Assembly: GCA_030152565.1 (NCBI GenBank)
Contig: JASLJE010000018.1
Span: forward strand, 1-29,381
DNA: 29,381 nucleotides
Direction: 5' to 3'
Source: Peptoniphilaceae bacterium
GTDB taxonomy: Bacteria; Bacillota; Clostridia; Tissierellales; Peptoniphilaceae
In this document: positions 8,475-17,294 of the stretch, piece after piece
How the letters are laid out: the number at the start of each line of letters is the position of its first letter
How positions within the stretch are numbered: position 1 is the first letter of the stretch
Program-made: the position numbers and the translations under genes
Notes under the pieces: model-generated
Seen by the model: the letters and a program-made list of their open reading frames with translations, nothing else
Databases searched by the model: none
What the model was told of the DNA's origin: nothing

Positions 8475-9875
8475 CTATCTAATATTAAAGAAATCCTTCA
8501 TGGCACATCTTCTAATTCTACAGAAACTTCTAGCTGTAGTTATTCCCTCTCCAGTTGGTCCTGCTATGGTAAAGGTTGTAGCACCTTCACCACCTACTCC
8601 TATTCCTGCATAGGATGGAGCATTTTTAACAAAGATGGTACATTCTAAAAGCTTGGCCATCTTGGATAGTTTTTCTATATTTCTTGAGTGCATAATTGCC
8701 GTATGCCTATTGCCGTGTTCTGCCTGGTGGGCATAGTCTATGGCCCTGTCCACATCTTCACAGGCAACTATTGGAAGGATAGGCATCATCATTTCTTCTT
8801 GAACTAGATGATGGTCCTTATGGGTTCTAAAGATGATTAACTTTATCTCATCAGAAACTTCAATCCCCAAATCCCTAAGGATTACTTGGGCACTCTTTCC
8901 TACATATTCAGTCTTAGGCTTGCCATTTTCCTGGCTAACTAGCCTATCAAGCTTTTCTATAAGCTCTGGAGACTTAAGTTCATAAGCCCCATTTTTAGTC
9001 ATATGTAAAACCAAACTATCAACTATTTGTCTAACGGCAAATACTTCTTTTTCAGCTATACAAGGAACATTGTTATCAAAGGAAGATCCTAGAACAATAT
9101 CTCTTGCAGCCTTTTCTATATTAGCTGTTTCATCAACTACTACTGGTGGGTTACCTGCCCCAGCTCCTATAGCCTTCTTACCTGAGCTTAAAACCTTATT
9201 TACTATAGCTGGTCCACCTGTGGCAACTAAAAGTCTAACCTTAGGATGTTCCATCATAATATTAGTATTTTCTATAGATGGCTCTCTCACCATGGTTATA
9301 AGGTTTTTAGGAGCTCCAGCCTCTTCCAAGGCCTTGTTCAATAGGCTTATCAGGTTTATAGAAGTTTCTTTAGCCCTTGGATGGGGTGAAAAAACTACTG
9401 TATTTCCTCCAGCTATCATGGACATAGAGTTACAAATTATAGTCTCTGTTGGATTGGTTGTTGGAGTTATGGATCCTATTACCCCAAAAGGACAATATTC
9501 CTCTATGGTAAGTCCATTAGCCCCTGTCATGGCATTTGTTCTTAAGTCCTCCACTCCTGGAGTGTTTTCAGCTGCCACCTTATTTTTTAATAACTTGTCT
9601 TCATATCTTCCTATACCTGTCTCTTCGACAGCCTGTCTAGACATTAACTCTAAATTATCCCTATCTAAAACTGTAGCCCTTATAACATCTACAAATTTAT
9701 CCCTTTGGTCTACAGTCATTTCAAATAATTCTCTTTGGGCCTTGTCACTAGCTTCAATGGCTGAGTTCATATCTTCAAAGATACCATATTCATAAGTTTC
9801 TTTAAGACTGTCTTTTTCAACCTTCATTTCATCTAGGACCTGCCTTACTATTTCCTCTATCATATCAACTTGCAT
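8475..9875 (-). CDS. CoA-acylating aldehyde dehydrogenase with encapsulation helix (PduP/EutE type)
   Basis: This enzyme oxidises an aldehyde to acyl-CoA with NAD+. The catalytic cysteine is in DNNVPCIAEKE (about residue 272), with the family's EEYCPFGVIGSITPTTNP and VATGGPAIV segments. The first 17 residues (MQVDMIEEIVRQVLDEM) form an amphipathic helix followed by a polar linker, which is how PduP/EutE enzymes are taken into microcompartments. I chose the ATG at 9875 because GGAGG lies 5 bases before it; an in-frame GTG at 9887 lacks a ribosome site and overlaps the eutJ stop codon. This is the last gene of the operon. The second aldehyde dehydrogenase upstream lacks this N-terminal extension. 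Confidence 0.9.
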   Translation of the reverse strand: MQVDMIEEIVRQVLDEMKVEKDSLKETYEYGIFEDMNSAIEASDKAQRELFEMTVDQRDKFVDVIRATVLDRDNLELMSRQAVEETGIGRYEDKLLKNKVAAENTPGVEDLRTNAMTGANGLTIEEYCPFGVIGSITPTTNPTETIICNSMSMIAGGNTVVFSPHPRAKETSINLISLLNKALEEAGAPKNLITMVREPSIENTNIMMEHPKVRLLVATGGPAIVNKVLSSGKKAIGAGAGNPPVVVDETANIEKAARDIVLGSSFDNNVPCIAEKEVFAVRQIVDSLVLHMTKNGAYELKSPELIEKLDRLVSQENGKPKTEYVGKSAQVILRDLGIEVSDEIKLIIFRTHKDHHLVQEEMMMPILPIVACEDVDRAIDYAHQAEHGNRHTAIMHSRNIEKLSKMAKLLECTIFVKNAPSYAGIGVGGEGATTFTIAGPTGEGITTARSFCRIRRCAMKDFFNIR

Positions 9876-9886
9876 ATCTACCTCCA

Positions 9887-10684
9887 CTAACTTATTGCTA
9901 TTCCATATGGGGTCACATAAAGGGCATTTTCTACTCTTAGGGTTTTTATACCTGTTATCTTTTCAAAAATATCTTCTATCCCTTCAAAGCTTGACGCCCC
10001 TCCAACCACATAGATATTTTCTACACCATAGCCTTCTATACTATTTTTTACTATATAGGCCATCTTCTCTAAGATTGGTTTAACCACATAAAAGATTTCA
10101 TCCCTACCAGATTTCTTGATTTCCTCAGCTTCATCTAAGTCAATCTTATAGTAGCCAGCCAGGGTCAAAGACATGTGTCTTCCTCCTGTAGGTTCATCCA
10201 TACTAGAGATTACCTTGCCGTCTCTAACTATACTTATTCCAGTAGTTCCCCCACCCAGATCCACCACAGCTCCTTCTTTTATCTTTAGAACATTAGCTGC
10301 TGCTTCTGGTTCATCTATCACCTTATTTAGCTCAAAACCACTGCTTTCAACTATATTTTCCAAGGCCTTAATACTCCCCTTATTTATTCCTGGTGGAATG
10401 GCTACTGAAGCAAAGGTTAATTCCCTATCCAAATCCTCTTCCAAGGATTTTTTCATCTCCTTAACTACCCTTATAGCCCCTATATAGTCTACAACTATAC
10501 CGTCTCTAACCACTTTAGAAGGGTGTATTCTTCCGGCCACAGGCTTTTTATCTTGGTCTGTTACCACCATTAAAATATTGGCAGTTCCCAAATCCAAACC
10601 TACACTTAAGTCCTGATCAGTTTCTCTATAGTTTTTTTCATCTATTAAATTTTTTAATATTTCCAGCTGTTTTGAATAATCCAT
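9887..10684 (-). CDS. eutJ: EutJ-type actin/Hsp70-like ATPase
   Basis: At 265 residues this matches EutJ of ethanolamine and related microcompartment loci. It has the actin-fold phosphate motifs VGLDLGTANI (about residue 27) and VVDLGGGTTGISIV (about residue 141), a connecting DEPEAAAN segment and the adenosine motif IYVVGGASSFEGI near the C-terminus. The family is presumed to act as a chaperone for encapsulated enzymes or assembly; the true client is not established. It lies between pduL and the aldehyde dehydrogenase, with a GAGGAAG ribosome site. Confidence 0.9.
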   Translation of the reverse strand: MDYSKQLEILKNLIDEKNYRETDQDLSVGLDLGTANILMVVTDQDKKPVAGRIHPSKVVRDGIVVDYIGAIRVVKEMKKSLEEDLDRELTFASVAIPPGINKGSIKALENIVESSGFELNKVIDEPEAAANVLKIKEGAVVDLGGGTTGISIVRDGKVISSMDEPTGGRHMSLTLAGYYKIDLDEAEEIKKSGRDEIFYVVKPILEKMAYIVKNSIEGYGVENIYVVGGASSFEGIEDIFEKITGIKTLRVENALYVTPYGIAIS

Positions 10685-10694
10685 TTCTTCCTCG

Positions 10695-11336
10695 CTAAAT
10701 AAATTTTGATAATATCACTTGGTCCTTATTCCTTAATCCCATGGCATTGGCCTCATCTGTATCCACATGCATCTCCAAACTATACTTGTCAGATACTCTA
10801 ATTAAAACATTGGACATGGTGGCCCTTCTCTGGCCATAGACTTTTACATCCACAAAGTCTCCATCTTCGACTTCCATCTTTCTAGCATCTTCTGGGGTCA
10901 TATGGATATGTCTAAGGGCTACAATAGTCCCCTCTTCCAACTGAACCTTGCCCTTGGGTCCTATAAGCTCCAAGCCAGGGCTTCCTTGTAAATCACCTGA
11001 TTCCTTAATGGGACTTTTAACTCCCAGCTTAAAAGAATCTGTTTTTGATATTTCCAGCTGGGTCTTGGCTCTTACAGGCCCTAGAATCCTGACATTTTTG
11101 AATTCTCCCTTAGGCCCTCTAACTGTAACTGTTTCTTCTGCTGCATATTGGCCTGGTTGACCCAAGGCCTTTTTTTCTGTTAAGTTGTAGCCTGGTCCAA
11201 AAAGAATTTCCAGATGGTCCTGGCTTAAGTGAATATGCTTATTAGAAACTCCAACTGGTATATATAGATCTTCAACTTTCCTTAACCTTTCCATAACCTT
11301 CTGGCTAACAAGTTTTATTAAGTCTTCCTGTGTCAT
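10695..11336 (-). CDS. pduL: Phosphate acyltransferase PduL
   Basis: This 213-residue enzyme converts acyl-CoA plus phosphate to acyl-phosphate plus CoA, which recycles CoA inside the shell and leads to ATP through acetate or propionate kinase. The zinc and active-site histidines are visible in VGVSNKHIHLSQDHLE, LRHIHMTPEDA and SLEMHVDTDEANA, the two repeated beta-barrel halves of the family. The N-terminal MTQEDLIKLVSQKVMERL is an amphipathic helix typical of an encapsulation peptide. No kinase is encoded in the window, so the housekeeping acetate kinase presumably finishes the path. Confidence 0.95.
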   Translation of the reverse strand: MTQEDLIKLVSQKVMERLRKVEDLYIPVGVSNKHIHLSQDHLEILFGPGYNLTEKKALGQPGQYAAEETVTVRGPKGEFKNVRILGPVRAKTQLEISKTDSFKLGVKSPIKESGDLQGSPGLELIGPKGKVQLEEGTIVALRHIHMTPEDARKMEVEDGDFVDVKVYGQRRATMSNVLIRVSDKYSLEMHVDTDEANAMGLRNKDQVILSKFI

Positions 11337-11347
11337 CTAATCACCGC

Positions 11348-12505
11348 CTAGGCAAGTCTAGATAGACCTGCCAAATTTCTTATTTCATCTTTCTTGTCTG
11401 TTCTTTCCCACAAGTAAATATCTTCCCTCCTGCCCATCTGGCCATAGGAGGCTATATTACTATAGATGGGTCTTTGTAGGTCAAAGTTTTTAATAATTGA
11501 ATCTATGGATAAATCAAAAACTTCACCTACGATTTCTTCTATTTTTTTCTTGTCTATTTTTTCACTTCCAAAAGTGTTTATTTCAATTGAAGCTGCTTCT
11601 TCCTTGCCTATTACAAAGGAAAGGCCTACCTCACATTCATCTACCAGGCCTGAGGCTACCAGGTTCTTGGCCATGTATCTAGCCATATAGGCCCCTGACC
11701 TATCAGCCTTGGATGGATCCTTGCCTGAAAAAGCGCCTCCACCATGCCTGCCCACACCACCATAGGTATCGACAATAATCTTTCTACCAGTAAGGCCACT
11801 GTCAGCCCCTGGTCCTCCCTTGACAAACTTTCCTGTCTGATTTATGTATATTTTAGTATTTATATCTATATATTTAGGGTCTATAACCTTCAGGATAACC
11901 TCTTTTAAGATATCCACCTTAAGGTTTTCTACATCCTCCCTATGTTGGGCTGCTATTACTATATTATCTACAGCTATTAGCTGGTTATTTTCTCCATACC
12001 TTACTGTCACCTGACTTTTACCATCAGGGTAGAGTCCTGGTATAAGGTTTTTCTTCCTCACATAGGAAAGTCTAGCAGCTAGCCTATGGGCAAAGTCTAT
12101 GGAATAGGGCATAAGATTGTCTGCCTGTCTTGATGCGTAACCAAAAACTATCCCCTGATCTCCTGCACATATCTTGTCCTTATTAACCCCTCTTGCTATA
12201 TCTAGAGATTGGTTTACCAAGTTTGTAATCACTATGGCCTGGTCAAAGTCAAAACCACTTTCCATACTGGTATAGCCAATTCTTTCTAGGGTCTTTTTAG
12301 CTATGGCCTCCACATCTACCTGGCCCTTGGATGTGACCTCTCCTGCTATTATTAAAAGCTTGTGGGAAATCATCGTTTCCACAGCCACCCTAGAATCCTT
12401 ATCCTGAAGGAGATAGGCATCTAGAATAGCATCTGAAATTTGATCACATACCTTGTCAGGATGTCCCTCGGTTACTGATTCTGATGTTACTATAAACTCT
12501 TTCAT
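11348..12505 (-). CDS. metK: S-adenosylmethionine synthetase within the microcompartment operon
   Basis: This 385-residue MetK makes SAM from methionine and ATP. Family motifs are intact: TSESVTEGHPDKVCDQISDA at the start, CAGDQGIVFGYA, and the phosphate loop GRHGGGAFSGKDPSKADRS. The product should be active. I chose the ATG at 12505, which gives the canonical MKEFIVTSESV start behind AGGTGAG; an earlier in-frame ATG at 12523 lies inside the preceding gene. The gene overlaps nothing from this start and sits between the regulator gene and pduL. SAM is the co-substrate of the glycyl radical activase encoded in the same operon, which is the likely reason for its presence. No encapsulation helix is seen. 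Confidence 0.95.
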   Translation of the reverse strand: MKEFIVTSESVTEGHPDKVCDQISDAILDAYLLQDKDSRVAVETMISHKLLIIAGEVTSKGQVDVEAIAKKTLERIGYTSMESGFDFDQAIVITNLVNQSLDIARGVNKDKICAGDQGIVFGYASRQADNLMPYSIDFAHRLAARLSYVRKKNLIPGLYPDGKSQVTVRYGENNQLIAVDNIVIAAQHREDVENLKVDILKEVILKVIDPKYIDINTKIYINQTGKFVKGGPGADSGLTGRKIIVDTYGGVGRHGGGAFSGKDPSKADRSGAYMARYMAKNLVASGLVDECEVGLSFVIGKEEAASIEINTFGSEKIDKKKIEEIVGEVFDLSIDSIIKNFDLQRPIYSNIASYGQMGRREDIYLWERTDKKDEIRNLAGLSRLA

Positions 12506-12509
12506 CTTC

Positions 12510-13523
12510 TCACCTGATTTCATTTACTAACTTAAATTCTTCTACCGTCATATCTTCATACTTTTTAAATACCTTACAAAAGTAACTACTTTCCTTGTAG
12601 CCCAGGTCTAGGGCCACATCTGATATGGGCAAGTCATAGCTTAAAAACATGGCCTTGGCCTTGTTAATTTTTTTCAAATGTATGTAGTTTAAAACAGTTA
12701 AATTATATTCTGTTTTAAATAATCTGCTTATGTAGCCCTGGGAAACAGAACAGTTTTCCACCACATCCTTAAGGGATATATTCTCATGAATTTCCTGGTC
12801 TATATAGTCTAAAACTGACTCTAGAATAGGGTAGTTTATCATGCTCTTCTCCCTAAAATAATAGTCAAATACATCGAAAAACCAGATACAATAAAGGTTT
12901 CCTTCAAAAAGATGTTTCTCGTTTATAGGAAAGATATCTTCCACCTTTTTCTCGTTGGCCAAAAGAGAATGGCTATTGATTATGTGGTTGCCCAGATAAT
13001 ACATTTTTTCCTTGACGTCAGTTCCCTTTTCTTTTTCTTCTCTCAACCACCTGCATATGTGGGGAGTAAATTCATAAGCCTTGGTAAAGTCATCATTTTT
13101 TAAGACCCTATAAATATCATCTAACATTATATCTTCCATCTTTTTTGACTCTTTTTTATAACTGTCTAGGGCCTTGATAACCTTATTTTTTTCTATGGGT
13201 CTTAGGATTATCTCTGATATATCTATAAAGTTTTCAGTTTTTAAGGCCCTATTAAAACTTAGAAAATTATTATAGTAGGCTATGAAAAATATCTTAATAT
13301 TTTTATCTATAAGCCTAATCTTCTCCCTTATTTCCAGCTTGTCTTCCATGCTTATTAAAAGATCTATAAAAATTATATCTATGCTTGTTTTCTTACAGAT
13401 ATCTATAGCCTCCCTATAGGAACTACATTCACTAGCAACACTAAAACCGCCCTGCTCATCTATGATAGACGTTAGGGTTTCCCTCAATAATTGTTGATCA
13501 TTTACTAGTAATATCTTATACAT
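12510..13523 (-). CDS. AraC-type response regulator with degenerate receiver
   Basis: This 337-residue protein has a receiver domain (1-120), a linker of about 110 residues, and a C-terminal AraC DNA-binding domain (about 230-330; ISLKDVVENCSVSQGYISRL, then VALDLGYKESSYFCKVFKKY). It should activate the microcompartment operon in which it is encoded. The receiver keeps the phospho-acceptor aspartate (FID54LLI), but the other key sites are altered: the acidic pair is N8-D9, the Thr/Ser position is Ala82 (FFIAYYN), and the invariant Lys is Arg108 (ILRPI). It lies 12 bases downstream of the PocR-domain sensor gene, its evident partner. The ribosome site is AAAGGAGC. Confidence 0.85.
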   Translation of the reverse strand: MYKILLVNDQQLLRETLTSIIDEQGGFSVASECSSYREAIDICKKTSIDIIFIDLLISMEDKLEIREKIRLIDKNIKIFFIAYYNNFLSFNRALKTENFIDISEIILRPIEKNKVIKALDSYKKESKKMEDIMLDDIYRVLKNDDFTKAYEFTPHICRWLREEKEKGTDVKEKMYYLGNHIINSHSLLANEKKVEDIFPINEKHLFEGNLYCIWFFDVFDYYFREKSMINYPILESVLDYIDQEIHENISLKDVVENCSVSQGYISRLFKTEYNLTVLNYIHLKKINKAKAMFLSYDLPISDVALDLGYKESSYFCKVFKKYEDMTVEEFKLVNEIR

Positions 13524-13535
13524 TTATAGCTCCTT

Positions 13536-14807
13536 TTACTTTTTAGGAAATTTTATATAGACTCTATTTCCCTTGCCCTTTTCATGTTCTCTTATCACCC
13601 TATAGTTGTCCCCATAGTCTTCAGCCAGTCTTAAGTCCAGCCTTTGCACATAATCCAGGGTCTTTAGGGCCTCTAGTTCTAAATTGTAGGTTTTAGATAG
13701 TTCAAGTATCTCCACATCTGATAGACCTGGTCCATTGTCTTTTATTTTTATAATTACATCTTCTTTTACTGTTGATAATTTGATTTCTATCCTATAGCTG
13801 CCCTTGTTCATAGACAGGCCAATTAGGCTTAACAACTGCACATACGGTAGCATTACTTTATATGGCATTATTACTTTCTTATAGTTTCCCTCTTGATTAA
13901 CAAGGTAGTCAAACTTATCTCCATACTGGACCTTCTTCATTTTGAAAAAGCTCTCTGTCATTTCAATAGACTTGTTAACGCTTATGTCTGAGGAATCCAA
14001 TAAATTCAATATGTACTTTCTATAAAAATTGACAAATTCACCTGTCCTATCAGCCTTTTCAATGATGGATAAATTGGATATGGAATCTATGGAGTTAACC
14101 ATGGTCAGCCTGTTAATGTCATTTTCCACCATTTCCAACCTGTCCTGGTATTCCTTCTTTTCCCTTTTTTCATCCTTGATTTCTTTTTCTAACTCAGCTA
14201 TTCTATTCTTGTTTTTCACCTGATGGTAGCCAGATATTATCTCTTTTTTTATCAATTGAGAAATAATAAGCTCTACTAGTTTGGAAACTGATACAAATTC
14301 CTTATAGCTGTATCTTTTACCTCCCTGGATCTCCCCTTTAAAAATTTCTTCGTCTATGGCGCTTTCCTCAGGTAAAAACTGCTCTTGCATCCTGTAGACA
14401 CTTTCTGGAGCATCATCACACATGATCTGACCTCCAATAAAAGCTCCCAGGTACCTGCCATTGATAACAACTGGTATGGCCATCTCTAAAAGCTTAAAGG
14501 GACAAAAATAAATACTCTTCTTCTTAGTTACAGCTGCCCTGATAGCTCCTGATGCATCTGATAGTTTACAAATGGTCTCATACATGGGATTTTCTCTAAC
14601 CTTTCTACAGTGGGGTGAAAAGTTTGTAAGCTCTGTCAAGGGCTCCCCTTTAAAATCCACTGTTACAAAGGCCAGGCCTGTAACATCTGATATGATAGTC
14701 TGAATTTCTTCCAAGGTTTCCTTGCCAAAAATAGAAATCATATCAAAATCTTCAATTTCTCTAGTGTATTTCTCATCTAAGGAAATACTTAAAATATCTT
14801 TTTCCAT
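13536..14807 (-). CDS. PocR-domain sensor, LytS/YesM-like kinase remnant
   Basis: Residues about 30-150 form a PocR sensory domain (SDVTGLAFVTVDFKG, HCRKVREN, C80, FCPFKLLEMAIPVVINGRYL, FIGGQI), a domain named for the propanediol regulator PocR. A coiled coil (200-228) links it to a LytS/YesM-like kinase region. There the H-box normally reading QINPHFLYNTLDSI is DINRLTMVNSIDSI, so the phospho-acceptor His is Leu234. The N-box normally ending LVENAIKHG is YVQLLSLIGLS, so the catalytic Asn is absent. The DNGPGL loop (357-362) is still present. There are no membrane segments, so this is a cytosolic sensor. It is probably a ligand-binding partner of the adjacent AraC regulator rather than an active kinase. 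Confidence 0.85.
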   Translation of the reverse strand: MEKDILSISLDEKYTREIEDFDMISIFGKETLEEIQTIISDVTGLAFVTVDFKGEPLTELTNFSPHCRKVRENPMYETICKLSDASGAIRAAVTKKKSIYFCPFKLLEMAIPVVINGRYLGAFIGGQIMCDDAPESVYRMQEQFLPEESAIDEEIFKGEIQGGKRYSYKEFVSVSKLVELIISQLIKKEIISGYHQVKNKNRIAELEKEIKDEKREKKEYQDRLEMVENDINRLTMVNSIDSISNLSIIEKADRTGEFVNFYRKYILNLLDSSDISVNKSIEMTESFFKMKKVQYGDKFDYLVNQEGNYKKVIMPYKVMLPYVQLLSLIGLSMNKGSYRIEIKLSTVKEDVIIKIKDNGPGLSDVEILELSKTYNLELEALKTLDYVQRLDLRLAEDYGDNYRVIREHEKGKGNRVYIKFPKK

Positions 14808-14844
14808 ACTAACCCTCCTAATATAGTCTTTCTCTATGCCTATA

Positions 14845-15954
14845 TTATATTAGTTTTTTTAATATATCCACTACTTCTTTTTGGCTAGGGACTAGGGGGG
14901 TTGTCTTAATACAATTGTCCTTCAAAACATTTCTTGCCAACTCTTCCAAATTACTCATATGGTCTTTTTCATCTAGACCATAGTCACTTAGACTTCTTGG
15001 CATGTCCATTTTTATTTGAAGCTGGTCTATAAAGTACTTTAAGATTAAAATACAGTCTTCATCACTGTGGTTTCTATCTGCCAGCCCAATCTTTCTTGTA
15101 TACTTGGCATACTTTTTCCTGGCCAGAGAATTTTTGCTATTAAAGTCTATTACCTCATTTAATACTATTCCATTGGCCAAGCCATGGGGTATATGGTAAA
15201 AACCTCCCAATTGATGGGCTATACTGTGATTTAAACCCAGCCCTCCATTTTCAAAGGCAAGTCCAGCCAACATTGATGCTTGATGCATCTTATCCTTAGC
15301 ATCCAAGTCATTTTGATCAGTATAGCTTTTCAAAAGATTTTCCACTAAAAGTTCTCCAGATTTTTCTGCCAAGGCATCTGAGTAGGCACTGGCCTTTGTT
15401 CCCACATAGGCTTCTAGAGAGTGGGATAAAACATCTATTCCTGTATGGCCTACAATTTTCTTAGGTAGGTTTTTGGTAAGTTCATTGTCCAAGATGGCCA
15501 CATCTGGCTTTAACCTATCATCTTGTAAAAGATGTTTTCTCTTAGTCTCCTTATCAGTTATTACTGAAACACTGGTTACCTCTGATCCTGTTCCACTAGT
15601 GGTGGGAATGGCTATAAGCCTTAAGTCTTGGTCAAATATATCCTGGCCAAAATATATGATTCCCTTGGCCGCATCTATTACTGATCCACCCCCTATGGCT
15701 AAGAGGTAGTCTGCCTTGTTTTTCATAAGTAGGGCCAGGCCCTTGGATACTACTTCCAGGGATGGATCTGGCTCAACTTCATCAAATATAACCAGGCTGT
15801 TTCTTTTTTCTATATGTCTAATTACCAAATGAGCCAGGCCTGACTCATGTAAAAATTTATCTGTTATAACTACTATCTTTTTGTCTTCTATTTCTTCAAG
15901 ATAATCCAAGGCCTTGGATCCGAAGACAATATCTGTCTTGTTTTGTATTATCAT
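14845..15954 (-). CDS. Iron-containing alcohol dehydrogenase (PduQ/EutG type)
   Basis: This 369-residue group III alcohol dehydrogenase reduces an aldehyde such as propanal or 3-hydroxypropanal to the alcohol while oxidising NADH. The NAD-binding loop is AIGGGSVIDAAKG, followed by IPTTSGTGSEVTS. Metal ligands lie in GHTGIDVLSHSLEAY and in LNHSIAHQLGGFYHIPHG. In propanediol microcompartments this activity regenerates NAD+ for the aldehyde dehydrogenase inside the shell. It is encoded 10 bases after the second aldehyde dehydrogenase, with an AGGTGATAGGAA ribosome region. No obvious N-terminal targeting extension is present. Confidence 0.9.
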   Translation of the reverse strand: MIIQNKTDIVFGSKALDYLEEIEDKKIVVITDKFLHESGLAHLVIRHIEKRNSLVIFDEVEPDPSLEVVSKGLALLMKNKADYLLAIGGGSVIDAAKGIIYFGQDIFDQDLRLIAIPTTSGTGSEVTSVSVITDKETKRKHLLQDDRLKPDVAILDNELTKNLPKKIVGHTGIDVLSHSLEAYVGTKASAYSDALAEKSGELLVENLLKSYTDQNDLDAKDKMHQASMLAGLAFENGGLGLNHSIAHQLGGFYHIPHGLANGIVLNEVIDFNSKNSLARKKYAKYTRKIGLADRNHSDEDCILILKYFIDQLQIKMDMPRSLSDYGLDEKDHMSNLEELARNVLKDNCIKTTPLVPSQKEVVDILKKLI

Positions 15955-15964
15955 TTCCTATCAC

Positions 15965-17284
15965 CTATCTAATTGAAAAAGCGTCAACTAAGACACACCT
16001 TCTACGTCTGGCAAAGTTTCTAGCAGTAAGAGCTCCCTCACCACTTATATTGGCTATGGAAAAAGAACATGGGTTATTGTCTGAAAAACCTATAGCGTCC
16101 AAACTACTTCCATTTTTTATAAAGATAGAAGTTTTTAATTGTCTAGCAGCCAGGTTAAGTCTTTCAATATTACTAGAGTGAATACCTGCAGTATGCATAA
16201 AGTGTTGTTCAGCATTTTCTGCTATGCTTAAGGCACTTTCAAAATCCTTGGCTCTCACTATGGAAATCACAGGCATTAAAAGCTCTTCTGTTACCAAGGG
16301 ATGAATTTTAGGAACATCTATAGCTATTAGGCTATAGGACTTGGAAGTCTTTATACCTGCCATTTCCAATATTTCCTTTACATCCCTGCCTCCCAATAAC
16401 CTATTTGGTCTTAACTCATCTGTTAATAGGACCTTGGACAAGGCTAGCATTTGCTTAAAATCATCAACATAGTAGACTTCTTCCTTAATAAGAGAATCCT
16501 TAAAGCTATCATAGACTTCATCTACTACCACAATATTTTTCTCACTTATACACATAAGGTTGTTGTCAAAAGACGCCCCCCTAACTATGGAGCTGGCTGC
16601 CTTTTCCAAATCAGCTGTCTCATCAACTATTATGGTTGGATTGGCAGGTCCTGCAGATATAACCTTCTTGTCACACCTGGCAACCTCTCTGGCCACGTCT
16701 GATCCTCCTGTAGATAAAATTAAGTCCACATCTGGATGGTTCATAACCTGGTTGATGTTTTGCATTGATATATTGTCTAAACTAACTACTAAATTTTCTA
16801 TTCCACAAACCTGGTAGATGGTCTCTGCCATAAGGTTTGTTATGTACTTGGAAACTTCTATAGCCCTAGGATGAGGACAGATGATAACAGCATTTCCCGC
16901 TGCCAAAATAGAGATGACATTGTTTATTAGGGTAGCTGCTGGATTGGTGCTAGGCTGGATAGCACATACTACTCCATAGGATGAAAGCTCATAAAGGGTC
17001 ATGGACTTATCCTTGGTAAGTACTTCTGTTACCAGGTCTTCTGTTCCAGGCGTCCTATTAATCGCCAAATCCAATTTTTTTCTCTTGTCTTCAATTTTTC
17101 CCATTCGCGTTTCTTTAAAAGTCATTCTGGCCATGGTTTCCAAATTAAGATTCATCTTTTCCCTAAGGGCTTCAATAACCTCTTCCCTGTTGGAAATGCC
17201 AAACTTTTTATAGAAGTCATAGGCTATATTAGCTGCTTCAACAGCTTCTGTAACCGAAGAAAAAATTCCATTACTTATAGTCAT
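15965..17284 (-). CDS. Second CoA-acylating aldehyde dehydrogenase, no targeting extension
   Basis: At 439 residues this is a paralog of the aldehyde dehydrogenase at the operon's end, with the catalytic Cys in DNNLMCISEKN (about residue 245) and the same overall segments (ELSSYGVVCAIQPSTNP, LSTGGSDVA, AGPANP). Its N-terminus (MTISNGIFSSVTEAVEAANI) aligns with the point where the other copy starts after its encapsulation helix, so the helix is missing here. The glycine-rich tail of the other copy (GVGGEGATTFTIAG) is changed to AIGFSDNNPCSFSIAN. Start chosen at ATG 17284 behind GGAAGG; the GTG at 17290 lies in the ribosome site. It lies directly after the vertex protein gene. Confidence 0.9.
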   Translation of the reverse strand: MTISNGIFSSVTEAVEAANIAYDFYKKFGISNREEVIEALREKMNLNLETMARMTFKETRMGKIEDKRKKLDLAINRTPGTEDLVTEVLTKDKSMTLYELSSYGVVCAIQPSTNPAATLINNVISILAAGNAVIICPHPRAIEVSKYITNLMAETIYQVCGIENLVVSLDNISMQNINQVMNHPDVDLILSTGGSDVAREVARCDKKVISAGPANPTIIVDETADLEKAASSIVRGASFDNNLMCISEKNIVVVDEVYDSFKDSLIKEEVYYVDDFKQMLALSKVLLTDELRPNRLLGGRDVKEILEMAGIKTSKSYSLIAIDVPKIHPLVTEELLMPVISIVRAKDFESALSIAENAEQHFMHTAGIHSSNIERLNLAARQLKTSIFIKNGSSLDAIGFSDNNPCSFSIANISGEGALTARNFARRRRCVLVDAFSIR

Positions 17285-17294
17285 ATTCACCTTC

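Noticed and set aside
9070..9795. 241-codon plus-strand frame inside the aldehyde dehydrogenase gene
   Set aside because: It is antisense to a clearly real gene, lacks a ribosome binding site and resembles no family.
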